Under the pieces are notes generated by a model. The model saw only the letters and a list, made by a program, of their open reading frames with translations. It searched no databases and was not told where the DNA came from. This document shows, one piece after another, positions 1 to 7,146 of a DNA stretch of 10,012 bases. How positions within the stretch are numbered: position 1 is the stretch's first letter; the number at the start of each line of letters is the position of its first letter. The stretch is taken from assembly GCF_001949145.1 (NCBI RefSeq), contig NW_019091460.1, positions 973,170-983,181 of the forward strand. The letters run 5' to 3'. This DNA comes from Acanthaster planci. Lineage: Eukaryota > Echinodermata > Asteroidea > Valvatida > Acanthasteridae. The translations under genes were made by a program, and so were the position numbers.

Positions 1-88
1 CTGTCTTTTAAGGCAGCACGGTAAACAGCCTCTACACCGCCGAATGCCGCGGGTCGTGATACACTTTTTTCAGGTATGTCTCTCCCAT
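1..88 (-). pseudogene. Retroviral-type integrase of Polinton, N-terminal fragment, frameshifted and cut by window edge
   Basis: The integrase would join the element's termini to host DNA in the nucleus. Only the extreme N-terminus is visible. The first ATG (88-86) follows an in-frame TAA upstream and begins a frame containing YHDPR. A second frame, from about position 47 leftwards, carries FGGVEAVYRA and runs open off the edge. Polinton integrases typically begin with a short leader, then Y-[YH]-DP and a few residues later a GF/FGG-V-x-x-L/VY segment, so the two pieces look like adjacent parts of one protein. The break lies near 48-50 and equals one extra base or two missing ones. The first frame hits a TAG soon after the break. 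The zinc-binding and DDE regions would lie outside the window. Confidence 0.6.
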
Positions 89-249
89 CTGTACTCTCGT
101 GGTGTTCGATGATGAGTGTGCTGCGGCAACACAACAGTACACAACGCACCGTTTTTAATAGTTGGCGATTCTGCACTGTTGTCTTGGAGGACAACAATCC
201 AAGATGAAGAGCAACTTAAAAATGAGCTCAGTTCAGAAGGTCACGGTGC

Positions 250-745
250 TTAATATGGTGTCCATTTCATACGGGTAGTGGCAGGCCGTTCGGCTTTCTT
301 CCCCTTCCCCTTCTTTTTACGCAGCTTTCCAAACTCGGACCTGCTGGGGGACGCATCTGGTAGATGCGAAGCTTCTGCAAATAAAGAGGACAGCCCCAAA
401 TCTTCATCTCTGTCGGGCGCAGTAGTGGCAAAGGGTTTTTTCTTCCACTCCTTCCTCAGGATCCAGATTGGGGAGTTCTGTTTCTGTTCTGAATGAAACG
501 GATTCGATCTTACCCGTTTGTTTTTCAAGGCGAGGGGGGTGGTCCGATGATTTCGATTCCAGGGTTTGGTGGTAGAGTTTTAATTTTTCTTCTGCTCTTA
601 TATCTTGTCTCTCCAGATGACGTCTCATTTCAGAGTCAAGTCCGTGCACGACTCTAGTGATGGGGGTTTGTTCGAGTCGTCTAGCTGCTTGTAATCGGTT
701 TAAGGTCTCGTGGGGAATCAAAACCATCTTCTTGGCGTGCTCCAT
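250..745 (-). pseudogene. Conserved Polinton/adintovirus protein of unknown role, broken by one frameshift
   Basis: The N-terminal part starts at 745 (MEHAKKMVLIPHETLNRLQ) and continues through a charged helical region with an RVVHGLDSEMRRHLERQD segment. This is the profile of a protein I know from many Polintons, which opens with M-[ED]-x-A-K-K-x-x-L-[IV] and has a 'GLDxEM' helix. Its frame ends at 404. A second frame ending at 250 carries a lysine/arginine-rich tail (KLRKKKGKGKK) and closes in RMKWTPY, a basic-plus-aromatic ending that fits the family. The switch falls at the A6 run (T6 on the plus strand, 436-441) and corresponds to one extra base. The pX-like gene begins upstream with only 5 bp between frames. 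A role as a virion core or DNA-binding protein is possible from the basic tail but is not shown. Confidence 0.6.
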
Positions 746-750
746 ATTTC

Positions 751-1077
751 TTATTTGAACAACATGCCACCCAGAGCGCCCAGTATCGGTGTAAGCAAAG
801 CTCCAAGGAATTCCCCCTTCTGACGGAGAATTTTTTTCTTTTTTAGCACGCCGACCTTCTTATCCGCTAGGTGTCTCATCTGCTGCTTGTACCTTCTAAG
901 TTTTCTCGTTTCTTTCGGTGTGAGGGGAATGTTACCGTTTAAAATGTTGAGGGCACACTCGCACAAACAGGCAACGAGCTCCCTGTTGGCCCCTTGCACG
1001 ATGGTCTGTCGTTGTTTCGGAGCGCACTGGGCCAGAATGCGCAGGAACGAAGCGTGGTTTCTCAGCCGCCTGGACAT
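751..1077 (-). CDS. pX-like small basic protein with hydrophobic C-terminus (Polinton/adintovirus)
   Basis: This intact frame encodes 108 residues from the Met at 1077. An in-frame Met seven codons earlier (1098) is less likely, because relatives begin with an MSRR-type basic start, as seen here (MSRRLRNHASFLRIL). A helical half contains ELVACLCECALNILNGNIPLT, then a very basic stretch (RKLRRYKQQMRHLADKK, VLKKKKILRQ) and a glycine/alanine/leucine-rich tail (ALLTPILGALGGML). Many Polintons and adintoviruses carry this layout and it has been compared with adenovirus pX, a core protein. The hydrophobic tail could be membrane-active. It lies between the ATPase and the conserved unknown gene on the same strand. 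It is the only viral gene here without a break. Confidence 0.65.
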   Translation of the reverse strand: MSRRLRNHASFLRILAQCAPKQRQTIVQGANRELVACLCECALNILNGNIPLTPKETRKLRRYKQQMRHLADKKVGVLKKKKILRQKGEFLGALLTPILGALGGMLFK

Positions 1078-1113
1078 CTTCAAATGACTGCCGCGCACGT
1101 TGGATCTTCTTAT

Positions 1114-1764
1114 TTAAGCCTTGGGCACATAGACAACGGTGTATTTGTTTGGAAAAATGTGAGTTTTTAATCTCATCTCCTCAGATCGACGTGTCCGGCT
1201 TTAAGTCCAGCATCAGGTAGCCGTAAGGTGACGATGTGGAGTCGCGGTAGGCTTCTATTAAAAACTTGGAGTTTCCAGGATATATCTGTTTGGCGAGATG
1301 AATGATTTGGGAGGCATCTCGAGGGTTTTTAAACAACACCATGTAATGGGAGTTCAGACTGATTGTCCTCATCTCTTTTCCTGGTAGAACAAATTTAGCA
1401 GAATGAAAACAACGGTTAAATTTCTGTGGTGGCTACCCTTTGTGAAAAGTTCGGTGACCTTCTTGTTGTTGCCGGATTCCGACATGAGATCATCTATCAC
1501 AACCACGTTTCTCTGCGAACGGTCCAACGAGGAAAGAAGATCTTCCGGAAAACCTTCCACAAAATGTATGTAAGGGGCAACACTTGCCAGATGGTTATAA
1601 GCATCTTGATATTTGCCGTAACACCAAATCACGTGCTCGGGAAAAGGAACAATGACGGACGAGTTCCCGCTCGGAGCAAGTAATTCCTTAACAAATTGAG
1701 TCTTTCCGGGACCAGTCGGTCCTGCGACTACGCAAGTAACTGGATGTTTCAGAACCTCGTCCAT
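1114..1764 (-). pseudogene. A32/FtsK-type DNA packaging ATPase of Polinton/adintovirus, two frameshifts
   Basis: This ATPase would pump DNA into the capsid. Translation from ATG 1764 gives Walker A GPTGPGKT (residues 15-22), Walker B NVVVIDDL (residues 86-93) and the family segment LFTKGSHHRNL (residues 106-116). The frame stops at 1369. A second frame, opening at 1372 with MRTISLNSHY, contains VLFKNPRD and GYLMLDLKPD and stops at 1181. A third frame from about 1185 carries HIFPNKYTVVYVPK and ends at the TAA at 1116-1114. The three parts together give about 215 residues, normal for a complete Polinton ATPase. The first break sits at an A4 run (plus-strand T4, 1376-1379; one base short). The second lies near 1183-1190 (one base too many). 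Residue 123 is Leu where I expect the conserved Gln of the 'QN' motif, another sign of decay. Confidence 0.8.
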
Positions 1765-2322
1765 CTGTTCAAGTGATTTAATCTAGGACATGACACGTAT
1801 TAATAACTGATTCGTGATCATTTAAATGACGTAGCGTTAGCTAAAAAAGGGATGGTGCATTTTAATTAAAAACCATGCGTTCAAACCTGAGCACGGACTA
1901 TGAACAGTACCACATCGACGGTTTCTGCCAACATTAATCATCAGTTTCCACGTTTTTATTTAATGCTTTAAAGTTCATTCTCATCACTGTGTTATAGGTC
2001 TTTTTTTACACTGAATCAGTTTTAAAGTCTTCAGTTTTATGAGATCTTTTGTAGACTTTTATAGCAGATTGAATGTTCCTGCAGCAGGGTGCAAGGGGCA
2101 CAGTGTACGCCATAATTGGTCCAAACAATGCTCAAATTGATAACCCTAAATCAGAGGGCATCCACCAAGTAGCGTTATCGTCAGTCCTGCTTACTTTGGA
2201 TTGAGTCACCCTAGGCACCCTGCTTGGCACGAACGATTAGGCTGACTGAGGAGAGGAATTTGAAACGCCCCAAAACGTCCACAGTAATTACACTGTAACT
2301 CTGTACTCAAGAACCAGTCAAA
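1765..2322. other. Gene-free stretch: edge of viral element plus GHDC promoter/5' UTR
   Basis: No frame of useful length or recognisable motif is visible on either strand. The stretch must contain the right-hand side of the Polinton fragment and the start region of the GHDC-like gene. A TATA-like TATAAAAG lies on the minus strand at 2063-2056, about 290 bp before the ATPase ATG. AT-rich motifs (TTTAATTAAA) lie at 1861-1870. No CpG-rich promoter block or clear initiator stands out for the plus-strand gene. An in-frame TAA at 2296-2298 closes the frame before the GHDC ATG. Confidence 0.5.
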
Positions 2323-2443
2323 ATGGTGTCGACATGGAATTTTCGCTGTGCACTTTGGGGAGTGATCTCATCCCTCCTAGCTGCTATCTTGTTCAGTTTT
2401 TGCTTGTCTTCCCAGAACCAACTCGCCTTCCGAGTACTTGCAG
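2323..2443 (+). CDS. GHDC: GHDC exon 1: N-terminal hydrophobic segment
   Basis: The exon encodes residues 1-40 and the first base of codon 41, ending at donor G|GTGAGC. Residues 9-28 (ALWGVISSLLAAILFSFCL) are a strong membrane segment after a short, weakly positive start, fitting a signal anchor or first transmembrane helix. Confidence 0.85.
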
Positions 2444-5400
2444 GTGAGCTTAATTTAGGGCGAGCAGTTTCAAATTTAAGTGATCATAGTAATGTTTGTT
2501 GCAAATTGGAAATGATACAATCGGGACTTTAAGGGCGCAAAATCTCCCATACTCTGAACCTCTCTTCAACGCAAAAGATTAGTTCAGAAGTCACGTCTGA
2601 TAGGCAACGACTTCACTGATCAAATAACATAATATGGAAGAAGCAGCCCTGACCAAAAACAACACAAAAATTGTATCCTTACATTTTATTCTATCATTTC
2701 TGAACAGGAAACGTGGGCGTTTTATCCCTGATTTCTTCCTCAATTGCATTCCACATCTCGTCTCTCCCGTGTTATGAGAGTCACACGCTAACCAGTCTAC
2801 TCCTGGCAAGGGTTCACAGTTATCTTGCCACAAACTTTGCCATATGGTAGAATAAAAACTGGTAGAATAAAAACAGCCCAACAGCAAAAATAGTATCTTT
2901 ACATGTATTCCATAATTTTTGAACAGGAACCGTGGGCGTTTTATCCCTGATTTCTTCCTTGATTGCCTTCCACATCTCGTCCCTTCGATGTTCTGCGAGC
3001 CACACGCTCACCAGTCTACTCCTGTCCTACAAACGACACCAAGGGGAACGACTAGCCACGCCCTTCATCTGGGTAAAGGCCAACCACACGTGGAAACATC
3101 CACGAGAAACCCAAGAAGATCTGATTCGGGAGCTGACCAGGCGACATGCCAAGACGGAGTACGGGCGCAAGAACCGTCTTGGAGAGATCCAGTCCTTGGA
3201 CGATCTCCGTAAGAAGCATCCCCTGACCACCTACGATCACTTCAAGGATTACATCCAGCGACTAGCTGACGGGGAGGAAGGGCTCTTCCTTGACGAGAAG
3301 CCCGTACGATTTGCTGTCACCTCTGGAACCACCGGTATCGGGAAGAAAATACCGTTGGTTAACTTCTGGATTGAGGGGGATGCCCAGACCAGAATAATCT
3401 CACGTTTAGCCATGTATCGAGGCACTCACACGCCCAGCCCAGTCCAGAAGCGCGGTCTTCTCTACACCCATAAAAAAGCCTTATTTACCAAAAGTGATCA
3501 GCCTGTTACTCCTTACACCTACATCCATCATCGGGACTTCAAGCGTTTATCTGATCTCAGCTCCCCTCCGCTAGCTTTCACCATCACCCATGAGCCTTCT
3601 GCTATGTATGTTCATATGCTGTTCGCGATTGATGACCCTAATTTGGCTCTGCTTTCTTCCATGTTCACACCTCAACTCTTTCGAGCTCTGAAGTCTCTGG
3701 AGACCAACTGGCCAGCAATGTTGGAGGACTTATCTACCGGTCAAATCAATTCAAAGATCCCACTGATCCCCGATGTACGCCGGTCCCTCGAAGACTACCT
3801 CAGACCTGACCCGGCCCGCGTCTCCCAGCTAAGAAGGGAATTCGAAAAAGGTTTTCATGGCATCGTGAAGAGAATCTGGCCTCATCTTGTGGCCACGGAG
3901 GGAATTGATATCTTGGGTTTTCGGGAGAAGTTAGAAGAAACATACAGCTTTGGTAAGGATTTATATTGTAAATAGACCGTTACTGTTTGTGTTTCCGAGT
4001 GTACGTGTAGGCCTACTCAGCTCTACCGAAATTTCACGGCAAAACCCGTGTCTGCTGCAGCAAAACGGCTTTGCATTATCATACCTCTGACGTGATGAGT
4101 GCCAAGTGTTGGCACCCAAAATACAGGTCTGTATTGAACTTGGAACCAAATATTCAAATACTTACAAAACATAGCGCTTGTCAGAACAAAGCAATGACCA
4201 GGAACGACAAACGAAAGCACGTTTCAGATTATTTAAAGTTTAAATTAGCATTGTGTTAACGTTGCTATGAAAAATGAGCAGGAAATCAGAATTGCAAGGT
4301 TAAGGGTGATTGCAAGCTGTTTCAGGCAAAATGGCAGATATTCTTACATGGTTCTCTCTTTGAAAGGTGTTCCTTGCGTCAGCTGGGGCTACGGTGGCAC
4401 TGAGGGAGGAGTCATGGCGGCCAACCTGTGGATTCATGAGAAAGAACCACAATATGTTTTCTTTCCCATCTCGGCAGTTTTTGAGTTTATTCCAGAGGAG
4501 AACAAGTATGAAATACCTTAATGATCAAAGTGTCACTAAAGCAGTGTACTGCCTGATTATATTCCTGCTTTGTTTTTATCTATAATGAAAGGGAAGCAAC
4601 ATTTAAAGTACATAGAACAGAGATGATCCAAGTGGTATTAACCAAACAGTTCCCCATGTCCTTCTTGTTTTTGTAGTTTGGATGAAGATCCCAAGACTCT
4701 TCTCATTGATGAGGTGGAGGTTGGTGCCAGATATGAACTGGTGATGACCACGCGCTCTGGACTCTACCGCTATAGGAATGGAGACATTATTCAGATTGTG
4801 GGATTTCACGAGAACTGTCCAGTGATGCGCATGCTCTACAGGTAATTACCAGAAGAAAAGTCAAGCCAAAGATAACTGAACCAAAATGAGACTTAAGAAA
4901 TTGCAACCCTTACTCGGAAAAGTTGCAGGTGTCTACTCAATTTTCTTATCAATTTTCTAAGCAAGGGTTACATCAGTCATTTCTCTTCAACAAACAAAAT
5001 GGGAAACACGTCTCTAAATGTTGATTGGTTCTGTTCATAAACGCGCACCAATACTCCAGCAGAAAAGAAAACGTCAGATTGAAACATTGCAACGCAAAGT
5101 GTTTATCAACAATAATCTGAACCATGTAGCGTTTCGATAAATCTTTTATACGTTTGTGTGTTGCTTTTTTCAGGACAGGGGAGCATGTGAATTTGTTTTC
5201 TGAGAAAATGAACACACAAGTCATTCGCAACGCTATGAAGGTCACTTTTGAAAGCTGGCCTGGAATTCATTTGGTGGAGTGGACAGTCGCCGAAAGCCCA
5301 CTTTACGATCCAAACAATTCAGGTAAGCCTCGAAAAAGTCCCTCTAGGAAACAAACCGGGATCAAACAGTACGATTAATACTTCACGAGATACTAAAAAA

Positions 5401-6027
5401 TACGCTTAAAATCTTAAGTTTTAATGGAGAAACCTCTTTATATTTTTTTCTGAGCTCTTTTTCATTTCTTTCTGACAGAGCTGTACTACATCTTGTTTGT
5501 TGAGGTCGATCCGGGCGAGGGGGAACTGAATGTCACCCAAGAACAAAAGGCCAAGGTAATTATATTGTGTCCAATTTATTGTCATTATTTTCCGTTGGAT
5601 AAAGAGCAATTTCAACCAAATGAATATCGAATGGAAGCGCGGGCGCAACCATAAAATTACAGGGGCGGACATTATTTAGATTTGTCAACAATTCTTGCGG
5701 CTTAGCAGAAAATGACAATGCATACGGTTCCCGTTTCGCTGTTCGTCTGAAATGTGGAAGTCAAAGGTCTTATTTCTCCTTTCTATTTAGTTTGACGAAT
5801 GTCTTCAGCAAGAACATGCCTACTACAAATTTTTGCGTGGGTCCAACACTGTTTCTCCAGCCCAGGTTAAACTTGTCAGGCCAGGCACCTTCTCAGAGTT
5901 ACGGGACTTTACTGTGTCTCACACCACGGCTTCTGTCAACCAGTACAAGACACCACGAAAGCTGAGAACACGAAAGCTCATAGAGTGGATGATGGAGCGG
6001 CGGGTGATCGAGTCTGGCGCAAAGTAA
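2323..6027 (+). CDS. GHDC: GH3 domain-containing protein (GHDC family), complete seven-exon gene
   Basis: The spliced frame joins 2323-2443, 2927-3952, 4367-4505, 4677-4841, 5174-5322, 5479-5555 and 5791-6027: 1914 nt, 637 residues plus stop. Every intron is GT...AG and all phases agree. GH3 enzymes are acyl-adenylate-forming; plant members conjugate amino acids to hormones such as auxin and jasmonate. The animal substrate is not known to me. Visible motifs are VTSGTTGIGKKIPL (SGTTGIGKK at residues 173-181, nucleotide binding), WGYGGTEGG (389-397) and YRYRNGDII (459-467) followed by RTGEHVNL (484-491). Two hydrophobic segments (about 9-28 and 38-60) suggest membrane anchoring. The ATG has an A at -3 and G at +4, and an in-frame stop 27 nt upstream. 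The intron 2 acceptor (GAAAG) is weak, but its phase fits. Introns 2 (414 nt) and 4 (332 nt) show no gene. Confidence 0.9.
2644..2805 (+). repeat. Diverged tandem copy of the intron 1/exon 2 junction (pseudo-exon)
   Basis: Positions 2708-2805 match the first 98 nt of exon 2 (2927-3024) at about 88% identity without gaps. The upstream intronic part 2644-2707 resembles 2874-2926. The offset is 219 bp. The copy has its own acceptor (TTTCTGAACAG, with a longer pyrimidine run than the real one) in the same phase. Spliced from exon 1, it would read 46 codons to a TAG at 2848-2850. No good donor is seen inside it apart from a GC-type CTG|GCAAGG. Confidence 0.8.
2845..2874 (+). repeat. Two perfect tandem copies of TGGTAGAATAAAAAC
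   Basis: The 15-bp unit occurs at 2845-2859 and 2860-2874, at the junction between the pseudo-exon copy and the second copy of the duplicated block. It may be a scar of the duplication. The AATAAA inside each unit is intronic for the GHDC gene; it could serve as an internal poly(A) signal, but nothing supports this. Confidence 0.9.
2927..3952 (+). CDS. GHDC: GHDC exon 2: second hydrophobic segment and ATP-binding half of the GH3 domain
   Basis: The acceptor GAACAG|GA completes a glycine codon with exon 1. Residues 42-60 finish a second hydrophobic stretch that begins in exon 1. The GH3 domain then opens with a helical region containing TEYGRKNRLGEIQSLDDL and HPLTTYDHFKDYI, followed by the SGTTGIGKK nucleotide-binding motif at residues 173-181. 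The exon ends with a conserved IWPHLVATEGI segment, and the donor G|GTAAGG splits codon 383. At 1026 nt it makes up over half of the coding sequence. Confidence 0.88.
4367..4505 (+). CDS. GHDC: GHDC exon 3: second adenylation motif
   Basis: The exon encodes SWGYGGTEGGVMAANLW (residues 388-404), in the place of the plant YxSSE motif, and then FFPISAVFEFIPEEN. The acceptor is CTTTGAAAG, with A before AG, so it is weaker than the others. Phase 1 on entry and phase 2 on exit both match the neighbours. The donor is AA|GTATGA. Confidence 0.85.
4677..4841 (+). CDS. GHDC: GHDC exon 4: YRxGD motif
   Basis: The acceptor TTTTTGTAG is preceded by a good pyrimidine tract. The exon holds VEVGARYELVMTTRSGLYRY and then RNGDIIQIVGFHENCP (from residue 462). 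This is the third GH3 motif, whose Asp contacts the nucleotide ribose in characterised plant enzymes. The donor AG|GTAATT splits Arg484. Confidence 0.88.
5174..5322 (+). CDS. GHDC: GHDC exon 5: hinge to C-terminal domain
   Basis: The exon starts after TTTTTTCAG and reads RTGEHVNLFSEKMNTQVI, the R-x-GE-x-x-N-x-x-x-EK segment that links the large N-terminal domain to the mobile C-terminal lid in GH3 proteins. It continues with FESWPGIHLVEWTVAESP. The donor is G|GTAAGC. Confidence 0.88.
5479..5555 (+). CDS. GHDC: GHDC exon 6: C-terminal domain strand
   Basis: This short 77-nt exon follows a TTTCTGACAG acceptor. It encodes LYYILFVEVDPGEGELNV, the beta-strand 'hY-xh-hhVE' of the C-terminal lid. 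It exits in phase 0 at AAG|GTAATT. Confidence 0.85.
5791..6027 (+). CDS. GHDC: GHDC exon 7: C-terminus and stop
   Basis: After the acceptor TTCTATTTAG the frame reads FDECLQQEHAYYKFLRGSNT and ends with QYKTPRKLRTRKLIEWMMER. The K-x-PR tail and the terminal 'hh.hh..r' helix are usual at the end of GH3 proteins. The stop is the TAA at 6025-6027. Confidence 0.9.
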   Translation, partial: FDECLQQEHAYYKFLRGSNTVSPAQVKLVRPGTFSELRDFTVSHTTASVNQYKTPRKLRTRKLIEWMMERRVIESGAK

Positions 6028-6910
6028 TATGCCGAGCAGTCTTGGTAACCGTCAAATGAAAAAATGTTGATTGGATGCTGCTGACTACGCACTTGTAGTC
6101 TGGAATGATAGTAAGGCAGGTGTGCTTCTCTTAAAAACTTCCCTAAACGGGCCTCAGGCACCATTACACCTTGAGAAACAAGGAACCCTGTCATCTTTTT
6201 AGCCCTTATGAGGAGCCCACCTGAATGAGTACAGAGAATCTGAAAGAATTTAAAAATATTTAAAGGATGGGCTAGGAATAGAAGAAATCTCTTTCGATCG
6301 TCCCCACTAGTTTTCTCCGTGATGAAAAGAACCCAACCCTATTGACTTGGTCTGGATGACATCTGGTGTTTTTATGACTTTCCGTATTTCACACACGGAC
6401 CTCAAAGGGGCAAAAATTTATATTGTGGTCTATGGGGAAAAATTAAAACGATTGACTTAACTGTTACTATAATACTATTAACCTTTTCTTCAAATATACC
6501 TTATAGGCCTACATGTATTTTATTGGTTAATGCATTTAAACCCTCAATAGGCCGAAGGAAGAGCCTTCCCCCTGCACACAATTTTTTCTATAGCATCGCA
6601 GCGCATAATTTCACACCATGATTTTTTCTGAGTTTGGTTTGTATAGAAACTCTTTGCAGTCACTTTGGCACCTATTTAGTTAAAATTGGACAAACCATTC
6701 TTGGGCAGAATCAACTTTCCCATGATAGAACAGCCAAAAAAAACGTACCAAACACCAAACGTAGCGGTTGCCTAAGTCTATTCCACTTTTTCTAATTTGG
6801 GATATGATGTACGGTCGTAGTAGTAGGCCTACTGCAAAAGGCCTTACAATGCATGTAGGCCAAACTTACTACTGGTAAGGCATGATACACGTAGGCGGCC
6901 TAGTCCCAGA
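6028..6910 (+). other. GHDC: GHDC 3' UTR and downstream flank
   Basis: No open frame or domain is visible. The 3' UTR begins directly after the TAA at 6027. No AATAAA is present. An ATTAAA at 6442-6447 is the only usual poly(A) signal variant I see in the first 900 bp. Two TAGGCCTA octamers (6504-6511, 6824-6831) and related GTAGGCC strings lie in the second half, which probably belongs to intergenic repeat sequence. Confidence 0.45.
6442..6447 (+). promoter_or_regulatory. Possible poly(A) signal ATTAAA for GHDC
   Basis: ATTAAA is the commonest variant poly(A) signal and lies about 415 nt after the stop codon. T-rich sequence follows some 40 nt later (CCTTTTCTT). The match is short and could be chance in AT-rich DNA. 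Confidence 0.25.
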
Positions 6911-6972
6911 CTAGGGTCAGTCTACTGGACTCCCTCCAAGGAAAAGGAGGGAGTCCAGTATACTAGCCCTAG
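6911..6972. repeat. Near-perfect hairpin: 27-bp arms, 8-nt loop
   Basis: The arms 6911-6937 and 6946-6972 pair at 24 of 27 positions, including 15 consecutive pairs next to the loop (TACTGGACTCCCTCC with its complement). The loop is AAGGAAAA. Both ends of the structure are CTAG. It could be a small foldback element, the tip of a MITE or a transcribed hairpin. The loop is short for an animal microRNA precursor. Confidence 0.85.
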
Positions 6973-7146
6973 AATGGGGTTAGCCTACATACCTGTTTAA
7001 AAGCACAATCAACAGCTTCTAAATTGGGTTTCACAAAAAAATGGAAATAATGGAATTCTAAAAACATTGAGAGTTTTGAATAGCCCCATAAATACGTATA
7101 AAAGCAGGCGGATGATTTCAGGAACTTCCCAGGTAGCAAGCTTACG

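Larger units (their letters stand above)
1..1764 (-). mobile_element. Polinton/Maverick or adintovirus-like element, partial and decaying
   Basis: Four consecutive minus-strand genes match the Polinton/adintovirus gene set: packaging ATPase, pX-like protein, a conserved Polinton protein of unknown role, and the N-terminus of a retroviral-type integrase. They are closely packed, share one strand and have no introns, as expected of these large DNA transposons/viruses and unlike the intron-split gene to the right. Three of the four genes carry frame breaks, so this copy is not functional as it stands. The element continues past the left edge. PolB, capsid proteins and protease are not in the window. 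No terminal inverted repeat or target duplication can be called, because only one flank is visible. The name rests on my recognition of family motifs; no search was run. Confidence 0.8.

Noticed and set aside
1376-1379. Programmed -1 ribosomal frameshifting to explain the first ATPase break
   Set aside because: The sequence around the A4 run does not form the X XXY YYZ slippery pattern in the zero frame, and a second break follows in the same gene.
1875-1937. Short plus-strand frame of 20 codons starting MRSNLSTDYEQYHIDGF, behind an AT-rich stretch and divergent from the ATPase
   Set aside because: It is too short and matches no Polinton protein I know. The other two frames also close within about 50 nt, so a frameshifted gene is not supported.
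2932-2934. GTG as a possible start for the long open frame of GHDC exon 2
   Set aside because: Animal genes rarely start at GTG. The frame continues upstream to a good acceptor in phase with exon 1, which has an ATG in good context.
2591-3011. Minus-strand frames across the duplicated exon 2 block
   Set aside because: They are antisense shadows of the exon and its copy, with no domain.
5919-6194. Minus-strand frame of 91 codons over GHDC exon 7
   Set aside because: It overlaps a well-supported coding exon on the other strand and shows no recognisable motif.
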